Translations under genes and position numbers: made by a program
Part shown: positions 53,785 through 63,636 of the stretch, one piece after another
Layout of the letters: the number at the start of each line of letters is the position of its first letter
How positions within the stretch are numbered: position 1 is the stretch's first letter
From: PFJX01 sp964393825
GTDB lineage: Bacteria > Pseudomonadota > Gammaproteobacteria > Burkholderiales > Thiobacillaceae
Direction: 5' to 3'
Length of the DNA stretch: 64,000 bases
NCBI GenBank assembly: GCA_964393825.1
Contig: CAYMUY010000013.1
Coordinates: forward strand, 1-64,000
The notes under the pieces: model-generated
What the model saw: the letters and a program-made list of their open reading frames with translations, nothing else
Database searches by the model: none
Told to the model about the DNA's origin: nothing

Positions 53785-55743
53785 CTACGCCGCGGGCGGC
53801 TGTTGTGTGCTGTCCAGCGGCCGGAAGGCGACGCCAGTGAGCAGCGAGAACTCCTTGGCGACTTCCTCGATCTGGTCGAGTTGCGCCTTGATGCCCACCA
53901 TGTCGCGGCTGATGGTGGCACTGCGTTCCTGGATGGAACTGAGATTGGTGTGCACCTTGTTGAGGTTTTCCAGGCGGTGCTCCAGTTGCGTCTTGTGTTC
54001 CTTGATGCGCGCGACGATGGGGTCGAGGGTGAGGCGCAACCAGGTTTCCGTTTCCAGACGCACCTGCTGGAACACGATGCGCGCCTGGGTGACCAGGGCG
54101 ATGTAGAACTTTTTCACCATGAAACGCTTTTCCAACATGATGTTGAGCGGGTCGGAACAGAATTCCTGGGTACTCACCATCAGTTCGTCGAGACGGGCGC
54201 GATAGCGGGAGAGGTCGAGGTTGGGCGGGTCCATCCGCTCCATGCCGTGGACATCGTGGAAGCGCTGGTAGGCGGCGTTGAGCAGTTGCTTGATGCCGCC
54301 GGCCTGCTGGTTGGTGTGGTCGAACTCGCTTCCCATGCGGCGGATCAGGAGGTGCATGCCCTTGATCAGGCCGGCGGTGGTCCAGCTGTCGTTGATGGCC
54401 ATCATCGATTCTTCGATGATCTTGTCCATGCGGTCGTCGTCGAGGTGGGTGAGCAGTTCCCAGCCCTGCTGCGCGACGATCTTGCGGGTGACGTTGAAGT
54501 TGCGCGCGGTTTCTTCGTACATCTGTTTGTCGCCGAGCATCTTCTCCCGCATCTGGCCGACGATCTGCTGGTTTTTGCCGGAGAGGGCGTGCAGGTCCAT
54601 CAGCGACTGGCGCGCGGCGAGCAGACGGTTTTGCGCGGTATCGCGCGCCTCGATCAGCAACGGGCCGACTTCGCGCACCACGGCTTCGCGCATGATCTTC
54701 TCCCGCGACGGGATGATCTCGCGCGCCAGCATGACTTCCAGCGCCTGGATGCCGGAGCGTTTCAGCAGGTCGTCGTTGCCGCGGATCTTGCCGACCAGGG
54801 CCTTCTGGGCGGAGATCGCCATGACGCTGGAGGTGGGAATGTTGAGCTGGGTGGCGGTGGACTCGATCTGGCGCTGGATGGTGCGGCCGATTTCCTCGGG
54901 CGTCTTGATGTCATCCCAGAGCATGTCGATCTTGTTCAGCACCGCGTAGTGCTGGCTGGCGTGCTTGGAGACCCACTTGTTCCAGATCTCGAAGTCGGAC
55001 TGGGTGACACCGGTGTCGGTGGCCAGCAGGAACAGCAGGGCATGGGCGTTGGGGATGGCGGAAATGGTCAGTTCCGGTTCCGCGCCCATGGCGTTGAGGC
55101 CGGGGGTATCGAGGATGGCGAGGCCGGATTCCAGCAAGGGATGCGGGAAGTTGATCAGGGCGTAGCGCCAGGCCGGGATTTCCACGCGATCCTGATCCTT
55201 GACCATGTAGCCGAGGTTGGGATCGTTCTCGTCCCAGAGGCCGAGGGCGCGCGCTTCCACCTTGAACACCACCTTGGTTTCCGCCAGCTTGCGCATGGCG
55301 GAGACCATGGCGTTGGGGTCGGTGACGTCGAGTTTGATCGTGCTCCATTCCACCGGCATGCGTTTGAGCGTGGTGATGCTGTCGTCGCGGAAACGGGTTT
55401 CGATCGGCAGCAGGCGGATATAGGGTTCGGTGTCGGCGTCGTAGAAGATCTCCGTCGGACACATGGTGGTGCGGCCGGCGTCGGAGGGCAGCAGGCGCTG
55501 CTTGAAGTCGGAGAAGAACAGGGCGTTGATGAGCTCGGTCTTGCCACGGCTGAATTCGGCCACGAAGGCCAGCATCAGCCGGTCTTTCTTCAGGTTCTCG
55601 GTCAGGTCGAACAGACGCAACAGCATCGTCGGTTCCACGTCGGCGTATTTTTCCAGCCAGTCCTTGTAGGCGGACACGACCTTGACCAGGCGGTCACGCC
55701 GATGGCGGAACCGGGTAATGCCGCTTTCCAGGCCGTAGTTCAT
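53785..55743 (-). CDS. Bacterial dynamin-like GTPase
   Basis: 652 aa from ATG 55743. G1 is AEFSRGKTELINALF, followed by a G2-like GRTTMCPTEIF, G3 LDTPGLNAM and G4 LNKIDMLWD. A long helical region (350-650) with heptad-like segments fits a dynamin stalk. No transmembrane helix is evident, so membrane action would be peripheral. Its start shares a base with the stop of DUF167 (TGATG), so the two are coupled. The function in betaproteobacteria is not established. Confidence 0.85.
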   Translation of the reverse strand: MNYGLESGITRFRHRRDRLVKVVSAYKDWLEKYADVEPTMLLRLFDLTENLKKDRLMLAFVAEFSRGKTELINALFFSDFKQRLLPSDAGRTTMCPTEIFYDADTEPYIRLLPIETRFRDDSITTLKRMPVEWSTIKLDVTDPNAMVSAMRKLAETKVVFKVEARALGLWDENDPNLGYMVKDQDRVEIPAWRYALINFPHPLLESGLAILDTPGLNAMGAEPELTISAIPNAHALLFLLATDTGVTQSDFEIWNKWVSKHASQHYAVLNKIDMLWDDIKTPEEIGRTIQRQIESTATQLNIPTSSVMAISAQKALVGKIRGNDDLLKRSGIQALEVMLAREIIPSREKIMREAVVREVGPLLIEARDTAQNRLLAARQSLMDLHALSGKNQQIVGQMREKMLGDKQMYEETARNFNVTRKIVAQQGWELLTHLDDDRMDKIIEESMMAINDSWTTAGLIKGMHLLIRRMGSEFDHTNQQAGGIKQLLNAAYQRFHDVHGMERMDPPNLDLSRYRARLDELMVSTQEFCSDPLNIMLEKRFMVKKFYIALVTQARIVFQQVRLETETWLRLTLDPIVARIKEHKTQLEHRLENLNKVHTNLSSIQERSATISRDMVGIKAQLDQIEEVAKEFSLLTGVAFRPLDSTQQPPAA

Positions 55744-56096
55744 CAGGTATTCCCCTCTTCCATATCGTGTGCCGGGCCGTTCCTGGAACGCTTCGACTCC
55801 TGGCCAGTGGCACAGCTTAACCGCCGTAGAGCCACCTCGGGGGCAACAGGCGCCCAAAGCACTTTCTGGCGGGATTTCTCACCGCGCACGATTCTAACCT
55901 CACGTCGCGCCACGCCGAGACACTGCGCCATGAATTCCATCAGGGCGGCGTTGGCTGCGCCTTCCACCGGTCGCGCCGAGATGCGGACCTTGAGTGCTTC
56001 GCCATGTTCGCCCGCCAGTTCGCTGCGCGTGGCGCCGGGCTGGATGTGGATGCTGATCTCGACGCCGGTGTCCGCCGGCCGCAGCCAGGGCACCAT
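55743..56096 (-). CDS. DUF167 (YggU-like) protein
   Basis: 117 aa. The core ISIHIQPGATRSELAGEHGEALKVRISARPVEGAANAAL matches DUF167/YggU. The C-terminal 30 residues (SCATGQESKRSRNGPAHD) exceed the usual length. It starts 5 bases after yggT, in the common yggS-proC-yggT-yggU order. Confidence 0.88.
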   Translation of the reverse strand: MVPWLRPADTGVEISIHIQPGATRSELAGEHGEALKVRISARPVEGAANAALMEFMAQCLGVARREVRIVRGEKSRQKVLWAPVAPEVALRRLSCATGQESKRSRNGPAHDMEEGNT

Positions 56097-56101
56097 GGCG
56101 G

Positions 56102-56680
56102 CTAGATCAGCGAACGCGCCAGCCGCTCGAGAGCGGTCACCGGCGCAATCAGCAGCAGTTGTACCACGATCAGCGCGACCATCGGGGTCAGGTCGACGCC
56201 GCCGATGGGCGGGACGAGTTTCTGGAACGGATACAGGATCGGCCGGGCCAGGGCATAGACCAGTGGCGCGTGCGGCGAGAACGGGTTGACCCAGCTCAGG
56301 ATCGCCTGCAACAGGACGAAGCCCATCAGCAGGTAGAGCGCCAGACGCGCGGCGGCGGCCAGGGCCAGCAGGAGGAAGGCCGGGAATACCGCGAGGCCGG
56401 CGGCCATGAAAGGATAGTCCAGCAGCCAGTAGCTGCTCAGGACGGAAAGCAGTTCCGCGAGATAGAACGGCACCAGGCTGGCCCAGTCGAGCCCGAAGAA
56501 ACCGGGGATCACCCGCCGTAGTGGTCGCACCGCGAAATCGGTGACCTTCAGGATGAACTGGGCGAAGGGGTTGTGGAAGGGCACTCGCACCCATTGCATC
56601 CAGAAGCGCAGGAAGAGCGCACAGGCGATCAGGTCGAAGGTGGTGCGCAGCAGGAATTGGGCGGCATCCGTGAACATCAT
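56102..56680 (-). CDS. yggT: YggT-family membrane protein
   Basis: 192 aa with two YGGT repeats, four or more membrane helices, and NPF motifs near FHNPFAQFILKVTDFAVRPLRRVIPG and the second repeat WVNPFSPHAPLVYALARPILYPFQKLVPPIGGVD. It overlaps proC by ATGA. Roles in osmotic adaptation and division-site organisation have been proposed for the family. Confidence 0.92.
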   Translation of the reverse strand: MMFTDAAQFLLRTTFDLIACALFLRFWMQWVRVPFHNPFAQFILKVTDFAVRPLRRVIPGFFGLDWASLVPFYLAELLSVLSSYWLLDYPFMAAGLAVFPAFLLLALAAAARLALYLLMGFVLLQAILSWVNPFSPHAPLVYALARPILYPFQKLVPPIGGVDLTPMVALIVVQLLLIAPVTALERLARSLI

Positions 56681-57486
56681 TCTTTCCCGAACAGTGCACC
56701 CATCTCGCCCGCACGCTCTGCCGCCGCCCGCGCCGCCAGTCCGATGACATATTTGACGCCACCTTCCTCCAGTGCCAGGAGACCGCGCTCGGTGGTGCCG
56801 CCTTTCGAGGTGACGCGGGCGCGTAGTTCGGCGGGAGTCGATTTGTCGCGGATCGCCAGGGCGGAGGCGCCGAGGAAGGTGTGCAGGGTGAGTTGGCGGG
56901 CGGTCTCGGGGGGCAGGCCGAGATCGAGGGCCGCCTGTTCCAGCGCCTCGATGAACAGGAAGACATAAGCCGGGCCGCTGCCGGAAATGGCGGTAACGGC
57001 GTCGATCTGGGCTTCCGTGTCGACCCAGACCACGCTGCCCACCGCTTCAAGCAATTGCGTTGCCAGCGCCTTGCGCGCCGCATCGACCGCGGGCAACGCA
57101 TAGAGACCGGTGATGCCGGCTCCGACCAGGGCCGGTGTGTTGGGCATGGCGCGGACCACGGCGGGGTGGTCGCGCAGCCAGCGGGAAATGTCGCTGGCGC
57201 GCACCCCCGCGGCGATCGAGACGACCAGTTGGCCCGGGTCGAGCGCGGGCAGGCCGAGCAGCACCTCGCGCAACTGCTGCGGCTTGACCGCCAGCAGCAG
57301 GACGTCGGCCGCGAGCGCGGCGGCGTTGCTGTCGACGACCTCGACCCCGAACTCGCTCGCCAGCCAGTCACGCCGTTCAGGCTGAGGTTCCGTGACGATG
57401 ATGTCCGTTCTGGAGAAGTCTTTTTGCAGCAGGCCTCCGATGATGGCCGCTGCCATGTTGCCGCCGCCGATAAAGCCGAGTTTCAT
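56677..57486 (-). CDS. proC: Pyrroline-5-carboxylate reductase
   Basis: 269 aa, normal. N-terminal Rossmann FIGGGNMAAAIIGGL binds NAD(P)H; AVKPQQLREVL, RAMPNTPALVGAG and AISGSGPAYVFLFIEALEQAA form the signature. It catalyses the last step of proline synthesis. ATGA overlaps on both sides show it is in one operon with yggS and yggT. Confidence 0.96.
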   Translation of the reverse strand: MKLGFIGGGNMAAAIIGGLLQKDFSRTDIIVTEPQPERRDWLASEFGVEVVDSNAAALAADVLLLAVKPQQLREVLLGLPALDPGQLVVSIAAGVRASDISRWLRDHPAVVRAMPNTPALVGAGITGLYALPAVDAARKALATQLLEAVGSVVWVDTEAQIDAVTAISGSGPAYVFLFIEALEQAALDLGLPPETARQLTLHTFLGASALAIRDKSTPAELRARVTSKGGTTERGLLALEEGGVKYVIGLAARAAAERAGEMGALFGKE

Positions 57487-58196
57487 GAGTGTGTTCCTTG
57501 TTCTTCGATGGGATAGGATCGGGCGCCGAATATGGCGCTGCCGATGCGCACGATCGTCGCCCCCTCCTGTATCGCGGATTCGAGATCGGCCGACATGCCC
57601 ATGGACAGGGTGTCCACGGACAGGCCTTCCGCGCGGGCCCGCTCCAGCAACAGGCGCGGCAGCGAAAACTGGCCACGCAGCCGGGCGGAGTCGGGATCGG
57701 CTTCCGGGATCGCCATGAAGCCGCGCAGGCGCAGGCCGGGAAGACCCGCGACCAGGCGGGCGAGTTCCAGCGCCTGTTCCGGGGCGATGCCGTGCTTGCT
57801 GGCTTCGCCGCTGACATTGACCTGGACGCAGACATTGAGGGGCGGCAGGTTGGCAGGCCGCTGCTCGGACAGGCGCCGTGCGACCTTTTCCCGTTCGACG
57901 CCATGCACCCAGGCGAAGCGTTCGGCGATCGCCCGCGTCTTGTTGCTTTGCAAGGGGCCGATGAAATGCCATTCCAGGGGGAGGTCGGCCAGGGTGTCGA
58001 GTTTGGCCAGGGCTTCCTGCAGGTAGCTTTCGCCAAACGCCGTCAGGCCGGCGGCATGCGCTTCCCGGATGGCCGTTGCGGGGAAGGTCTTGCCCACCGC
58101 CAGCAAACAAACACTTTCGGGGTCGCGGCCGGCATCGACGCAGGCCGCTTCGATGCGCTTTCGGCAGGCTTGCACGGCGGCCGCTATCGCACCCAT
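57483..58196 (-). CDS. yggS: YggS/PLPBP pyridoxal-phosphate homeostasis protein
   Basis: 237 aa. The PLP lysine is in LAVGKTFPA (about residue 36), with FGESYLQEA, WHFIGPLQSNK and LSMGMSADLESAI. It is a PLP-carrier fold III protein without known catalysis. First gene of the yggS-proC-yggT-DUF167-dynamin unit, divergent from pilT with 47 bp between. Confidence 0.95.
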   Translation of the reverse strand: MGAIAAAVQACRKRIEAACVDAGRDPESVCLLAVGKTFPATAIREAHAAGLTAFGESYLQEALAKLDTLADLPLEWHFIGPLQSNKTRAIAERFAWVHGVEREKVARRLSEQRPANLPPLNVCVQVNVSGEASKHGIAPEQALELARLVAGLPGLRLRGFMAIPEADPDSARLRGQFSLPRLLLERARAEGLSVDTLSMGMSADLESAIQEGATIVRIGSAIFGARSYPIEEQGTHS

Positions 58197-58243
58197 AATG
58201 CCTCGAACTCCCGCGGAAAAATCACGTAACTCAGGGAATTATA

Positions 58244-59287
58244 ATGGAAATTTCCGAACTTCTTGCCTTCTCGGTCAAGAACAAAGCCTCCGACCTGCAC
58301 CTCTCCGCCGGGTTGCCCCCGATGATCCGGGTGCATGGCGACATCCGCCGCATCAATCTGCCGCCGCTCGACAACACTTCGACACGGGCCATGATCTATG
58401 ACGTGATGAGCGATACCCAGCGCAAGCACTACGAAGAGCACCTGGAGGTCGACTTTTCCTTCGAGTTGCCCAATATCGCGCGCTTCCGGGTCAATGCCTT
58501 CACCCAGGAGCGTGGTGCCGGCGCGGTGTTCCGGACCATTCCCAGCCAGGTGCTGACCCTGGAGGAACTGGAGGCGCCGCGCATCTTCAAGGACATCTCC
58601 GACCAGCCGCGCGGCATCGTTCTGGTGACCGGGCCGACCGGTTCCGGCAAGTCGACGACGCTGGCGGCGATGATCGACTACGTCAACGAAAACCTGTTCG
58701 GCCATATCCTCACCATCGAGGACCCGATCGAATTCGTGCACAAGAGCAAGAAGTGCCTGATCAACCAGCGCGAGGTGGGGCCGCACACCCACGGCTTCGC
58801 GGAAGCCCTGCGCTCGGCGCTGCGCGAGGACCCGGACATCATCCTGGTGGGCGAGCTGCGCGACCTGGAGACCATCCGCCTGGCCCTGACCGGCGCCGAA
58901 ACCGGCCACCTGGTGTTCGCCACCCTGCATACCTCGTCGGCCGCCAAGACTGTCGACCGGATCGTCGACGTGTTCCCGGCCGCGGAGAAGGAGATGGTGC
59001 GCTCGATGTTGTCCGAGTCGCTGCGCGCGGTGATTTCGCAGACCCTGCTGAAACGCAAGGACGGTGGCGGCCGGGTCGCCGCGCACGAGATCATGATCGG
59101 CACTCCGGCGATCCGTAACCTGATCCGCGAAAACAAGGTGGCGCAGATGTATTCCTCGATCCAGACCGGCCAGTCGATCGGCATGCAGACCCTGGATCAG
59201 GCGCTCACCGACCTGGTGCGACGCAATCTGATCTCGTCGGCGGACGCCCGTTCCGTGGCGATGAACAAGGACAGCTTCCCGGTATGA
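58244..59287 (+). CDS. pilT: Type IV pilus retraction ATPase PilT
   Basis: 347 aa. PAS-like N-terminal domain, Walker A TGPTGSGKSTTLAAM, Asp box and Walker B LVGELRDLETIRLALTGAETGHLVFATLHTSSA, and C-terminal AIRNLIRENKVAQM. It powers pilus retraction and twitching. AGGGA at 58233-58237 precedes the ATG. Confidence 0.96.
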   Translation: MEISELLAFSVKNKASDLHLSAGLPPMIRVHGDIRRINLPPLDNTSTRAMIYDVMSDTQRKHYEEHLEVDFSFELPNIARFRVNAFTQERGAGAVFRTIPSQVLTLEELEAPRIFKDISDQPRGIVLVTGPTGSGKSTTLAAMIDYVNENLFGHILTIEDPIEFVHKSKKCLINQREVGPHTHGFAEALRSALREDPDIILVGELRDLETIRLALTGAETGHLVFATLHTSSAAKTVDRIVDVFPAAEKEMVRSMLSESLRAVISQTLLKRKDGGGRVAAHEIMIGTPAIRNLIRENKVAQMYSSIQTGQSIGMQTLDQALTDLVRRNLISSADARSVAMNKDSFPV

Positions 59288-60414
59288 ACGACTTCCACAA
59301 GCAGATCCTCGAATGGCTGCGCTTCATGGTCGCGCGCGGCGCGTCCGACCTGTTCATCACCGCCGGCTTTCCCGCCGCCATCAAGCTCGACGGCAAGGTC
59401 TCCCCCATCACCCGGCAGAGCCTGACGCCCAGTGAAACACTGGAATATGCCAAGGCGATGATGACGGAGAAGCAGCGGTCGGACTTCCTGGCCACCAAGG
59501 AGGCCAACTTCGCCGTCCACGACCACGAGATCGGCCGTTTCCGGGTCAACGCCTTCGTCCAGCAGGGGCGCACCGGCCTGGTGTTCCGCCTGATCAACAC
59601 GGTGATCCCGAAGCTGGAATCGCTGCACCTGCCGCCGATCCTGCGCGACGTCAGCATGATGCCGCGTGGCCTGGTGCTGCTCGCGGGCTCAACCGGTTCC
59701 GGCAAGTCGACCACCCTGGCGGCGATGATCGGCTATCGCAACGGCATCGCCAGCGAACATATCGTCACGGTGGAGGACCCGATCGAATTCGTCCACCAGC
59801 ACGGCAAGTGCATCGTCACCCAGCGCGAGATCGGCTCCGACACTGAATCCTGGGAAGTGGCCCTGAAAAACACCCTGCGCCAGGCGCCGGACGTGATCAT
59901 GATCGGCGAGATCCGCGACCGCGAAACCATGGAATACGCGCTGTCGTATGCGGAAACCGGTCACCTCTGCCTGTCCACGGTGCACGCCAACAACGGCAGC
60001 CAGACCCTGGACCGCATCCTCAGCTTCTTCCCGCGCGACCGCCGCGACCAGTTGCTGCTCGACCTCTCGCTGAACCTGCGCGCCATCATCTCGCAACGCC
60101 TGGTGCAGCGCACCGACGGCAAGGGGCGCATCCCGGCCGCGGAAGTCATGCTCAACTCGCCGTTGATCTCCGACCTGATCATGAAAGGCCGTCTCGACGA
60201 GATCCGCGACATCATGGCCCGCTCGCGCGATCTCGGCATGCAGACCTTCGACCAGTCGCTGTTCGATCTCAACAACATTGGCATCATCAGTCCCGAGGAT
60301 GCCCTGCGCAATGCCGACTCCTTCAACGACCTGCGCCTCAAGATCAAGCTGCACGCCAAGGAAGAACGTGGCGAATCGCCGCTCTCCGGGCTGGATCACC
60401 TGGACATCGTGTAA
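59284..60414 (+). CDS. pilU: PilT-like accessory retraction ATPase PilU
   Basis: 376 aa. Walker A AGSTGSGKSTTLAAM, Walker B IMIGEIRDRETMEYALSYAETGHLCLSTVHANN and a longer C-terminal tail than PilT. PilU supports PilT in high-force retraction. Overlaps pilT by ATGA, so a two-gene operon. Confidence 0.95.
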   Translation: MNDFHKQILEWLRFMVARGASDLFITAGFPAAIKLDGKVSPITRQSLTPSETLEYAKAMMTEKQRSDFLATKEANFAVHDHEIGRFRVNAFVQQGRTGLVFRLINTVIPKLESLHLPPILRDVSMMPRGLVLLAGSTGSGKSTTLAAMIGYRNGIASEHIVTVEDPIEFVHQHGKCIVTQREIGSDTESWEVALKNTLRQAPDVIMIGEIRDRETMEYALSYAETGHLCLSTVHANNGSQTLDRILSFFPRDRRDQLLLDLSLNLRAIISQRLVQRTDGKGRIPAAEVMLNSPLISDLIMKGRLDEIRDIMARSRDLGMQTFDQSLFDLNNIGIISPEDALRNADSFNDLRLKIKLHAKEERGESPLSGLDHLDIV

Positions 60415-60420
60415 CGCTGT

Positions 60421-60477
60421 GGCGCCGGCGTCTCGCCGGCGTTTTTGCGGGCGGCCGGCGAGACGCCGTCGCTACAA
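60421..60477. repeat. GC palindromic repeat, family D copy 2, serving as the pilTU terminator
   Basis: GGCGCCGGCGTCTCGCCGGC is followed by GTTTTTG, a complete intrinsic terminator, then the complementary GGCCGGCGAGACGCCGTCGC. It lies between the convergent pilU and hydrolase genes. Confidence 0.8.
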
Positions 60478-60480
60478 GTG

Positions 60481-61215
60481 CTACAGCGCCTTATCCAGAA
60501 ACCCGCGCACGTTCTCCAGCAACGGCTTGTCGCGGCCCTCGAAGAAATGGTCGGCCTTGGGCACAACCTTCTGCGCGGAGTTGCCCTTGAGACCCTTGCC
60601 GCGCTGCGCGGCCAGTTTCAGCACCTGCGGCAGGTCGTTCTCGCCATACATATCCAGCACCGGGAATTTCAGCTTGCTGTAATCCAGCGGCGCCGAGGCG
60701 CCGATGGCCACCCAGGCCTGGATCGGCGCGTTCGGGTTCTGTTCCAGGTAGCGCGCGGTCATGCGGCAGCCCATGCTGTGGCTGACCAGGGCGATCTTCT
60801 TGTACCCCTTGGCTTCCATGAATGCCACCGCCTGGGCAAGACGGGCGGATGCCTCGTCGAAGGTGTCGGGGTAATCCTCGCCCTTGGCATCCGCCTTCAA
60901 TACCGGCATTTGCACCGACAACGTGGCATAGCCATGTTCCGGCAGGGTTTGCCGCAGCGGGCCGATCAGCCCCCAGTCCGGGTGCACGCCCATGCCATGG
61001 ACCACGATCACGCCGGCCTTGGCATCGGCTGCCTCGGTGTAGAGGGTGAGGAATTTGCGGCCGCTGTGCGGCCCCTTCAGCACTTCCAGCCAGACCGGGT
61101 CGCCGGTCAGCACGGCGGGCAGGACTTCATCGGCCCATTTTTTCTCGCGCGCGTAATCGGCGGCGGTGGCGGGCAGGGCAAGCAACAGGGTGAACAGCAG
61201 GGCGAACAGGCGCAT
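60481..61215 (-). CDS. Exported alpha/beta hydrolase (DUF3530-like)
   Basis: 244 aa with a signal peptide (MRLFALLFTLLLALPATA). Nucleophile elbow VSHSMGC (Ser), MYGENDLP (acid) and KADHFFEG (His) make a full triad. VVHGMGVHPDW is the oxyanion region. The periplasmic substrate is unknown. It lies downstream of the TauE-like gene on the same strand. Confidence 0.82.
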   Translation of the reverse strand: MRLFALLFTLLLALPATAADYAREKKWADEVLPAVLTGDPVWLEVLKGPHSGRKFLTLYTEAADAKAGVIVVHGMGVHPDWGLIGPLRQTLPEHGYATLSVQMPVLKADAKGEDYPDTFDEASARLAQAVAFMEAKGYKKIALVSHSMGCRMTARYLEQNPNAPIQAWVAIGASAPLDYSKLKFPVLDMYGENDLPQVLKLAAQRGKGLKGNSAQKVVPKADHFFEGRDKPLLENVRGFLDKAL

Positions 61216-61253
61216 GAAGGACTCCGATGAAAAGAGAAGCCGTGTTCTATCCG

Positions 61254-62057
61254 TCAGCCCGCGAGCAGGCTATAGGCCATTCGTACACCCAGCAGGTAGA
61301 GCAGGCCGGCGAAGACACGCTTCAGCGTCGCCACCGGCCAGCTGTGCGTCTTGCGCGCCCCGAACGGCGCCGTCAGCCAGCTTCCCGCCGCGATGGTCGC
61401 CAGCGCGGGCAGATAGACGAAGCCCAGGCTCCAATCCGGCAAGCCAGCGAGGCCGCGACCCGAAAGCATGTAGCCGATCGCCCCGGATACCGCGATGGGC
61501 AGGCCGATTGCCGACGACGTGCCGATCGCGGTCTGCATGCGCACATTGCACCAGGTGAGGAAAGGCACGGTCAGGGTGCCGCCACCGATCCCCACCCAGC
61601 TCGACACCATGCCGATCACCCCGCCGGCCGTCGCCATGCCGGTCCAGCCGGGCAAGGCGCGTGCGGCCTTGGGGCGGAAGCCCATCAGCATCTGGGTGGC
61701 GACATAGAACAGGAAGCAGGTGAAAAACACTTTCAGGCCCCGGTCCGAGAAGAACGCGGCCAGCCAGGCGCCGGCCAGGGTGCCCAGCACGATGCCCGGC
61801 AGGATGTGCCGGAACACACGCCAGTCGACGGCACCATGCGCATGGTGGGCCTTCATGCTGGAAATCGAGGTGATGACGATGACCCCGAGCGAAGTGCCCA
61901 GCGCCAGATGGATGTTGTAGGTGGTGGAAAATCCCTGTTCCAGGAATGCCCAGGTCAGCACCGGCACCATGAGCAGTCCCCCGCCCACCCCCAGCAGTCC
62001 TGCCATGAACCCGGCCGCCAGACCGAGGGCGACATAGAGCGCGAGCCATTCCATCAT
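61254..62057 (-). CDS. TauE/SafE family (TSUP) sulfite or organic anion exporter
   Basis: 267 aa from the tandem ATG at 62057; the second ATG at 62054 is equally possible. Eight predicted membrane helices include two internal repeats with GLLGVGGGLLMVPVL and GMVSSWVGIGGGTLTVPFL, the TSUP signatures. Such proteins export sulfite, sulfoacetate or related anions; given a likely sulfur oxidiser the first is attractive but unproven. Confidence 0.88.
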   Translation of the reverse strand: MMEWLALYVALGLAAGFMAGLLGVGGGLLMVPVLTWAFLEQGFSTTYNIHLALGTSLGVIVITSISSMKAHHAHGAVDWRVFRHILPGIVLGTLAGAWLAAFFSDRGLKVFFTCFLFYVATQMLMGFRPKAARALPGWTGMATAGGVIGMVSSWVGIGGGTLTVPFLTWCNVRMQTAIGTSSAIGLPIAVSGAIGYMLSGRGLAGLPDWSLGFVYLPALATIAAGSWLTAPFGARKTHSWPVATLKRVFAGLLYLLGVRMAYSLLAG

Positions 62058-62127
62058 GCAGCGCCGGCGTCCCGCCGGCCTCCTGTTGCAAATCAGTGCC
62101 ACGAGCCGGCGAGACGCCGGCGCTACA
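62058..62127. repeat. GC palindromic repeat, family D copy 3
   Basis: GCAGCGCCGGCGTCCCGCCG ... GAGACGCCGGCGCTACAGAT form nearly complementary ends. Same family as 35663-35720 and 60421-60477. It fills the gap between the EVE and TauE genes. Confidence 0.8.
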
Positions 62128-62129
62128 GA

Positions 62130-62582
<453 letters not shown>

Positions 62583-62818
62583 GTCCATTCCTTGTCGTTG
62601 CCAAACAATCGCGCGACATATATCTCACGCTTTCCCGGCGTTGTCATTTGCACGCGCACGAACCGGCCATTCCGGAGCGGGACCGTCGCGCCATCCTCGA
62701 TACTTCGCTTGTTTCGTTGCCATCGGGTCGCTAAAGTCCGCCGCGCCCCGGTCCCGATGCACGGTCGCCGCCAGTATCGATCCGGATTTCCAGCCAAACC
62801 CTATCGGATTTGCCCATC

Positions 62819-63634
62819 ATGTTCCGCTGCGGTCGTACCGCGTTCGCCCTGGATCGCCCCCTGGTCATGGGCATCGTCAATGTCACGCCGGATTCCTTTT
62901 CCGATGGCGGACATTTCCTGTCGCCGCGACAGGCCATCGAGCATGGACTTGCCCTACGCGAGGCGGGCGCCGACCTCCTCGACATCGGGGGCGAATCGAC
63001 GCGGCCGGGAGCGGCGGCGGTTCCGGTCGAGGCCGAACTCGATCGCGTCCTGCCGGTGCTGGAGGGATTGCGCGGTTGCGGCGCGGCGCTGTCGGTGGAC
63101 ACCATGAAACCGGAGGTGATGCGCGCCGCGCTGGCCGCGGGCGCCGACATGATCAACGACGTGCGGGCGCTGCAGGCGCCCGGTGCGCTGGACGTGGTGG
63201 CGGCCGCGGAGTGTGGCGTGTGCCTCATGCACATGCAGGGCGCACCGCGCGAGATGCAGCGTGACCCGCACTACCAGGATGTGGTGGCGGAAGTGTGGGC
63301 GCATCTGAGTGCCCGGGTGGAAGCCGCCCTGGCAGCCGGTATCGCCCGTGAGCGCCTGCTGATCGACCCCGGGTTCGGCTTCGGCAAGACGCTGGACCAC
63401 AATATCGCGTTGTTCAAGGCGCTACCGGCATTCGCCCGGCTCGCGCCGGTGCTGGTGGGCGTGTCGCGCAAATCCATGCTCGGTCTGATCACCGGCCGGC
63501 CGGTCGGGGGGCGCCTGGCCGCCAGTGTCGCGGCGGCCCTGTTGGCGGCGCGGCGTGGCGCGGCGATACTCCGCGTCCATGATGTCGCTGAAACCGTGGA
63601 CGCTATTAAAATCATGAACATATTAGGAGAGTGA
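62819..63634 (+). CDS. folP: Dihydropteroate synthase
   Basis: 271 aa. VMGIVNVTPDSFSDGG, DIGGESTRPGA, DMINDVRAL, RLLIDPGFGFGKT and VGVSRKSML are the complete DHPS signature set. It condenses pABA with dihydropterin pyrophosphate in folate synthesis. ATG 62819 is chosen (an upstream TTG is in frame). There is no strong ribosome-binding site. The usual upstream partner ftsH is absent here. The 230 bases 62589-62818 hold no gene. Confidence 0.95.
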   Translation: MFRCGRTAFALDRPLVMGIVNVTPDSFSDGGHFLSPRQAIEHGLALREAGADLLDIGGESTRPGAAAVPVEAELDRVLPVLEGLRGCGAALSVDTMKPEVMRAALAAGADMINDVRALQAPGALDVVAAAECGVCLMHMQGAPREMQRDPHYQDVVAEVWAHLSARVEAALAAGIARERLLIDPGFGFGKTLDHNIALFKALPAFARLAPVLVGVSRKSMLGLITGRPVGGRLAASVAAALLAARRGAAILRVHDVAETVDAIKIMNILGE

Positions 63635-63636
63635 GC

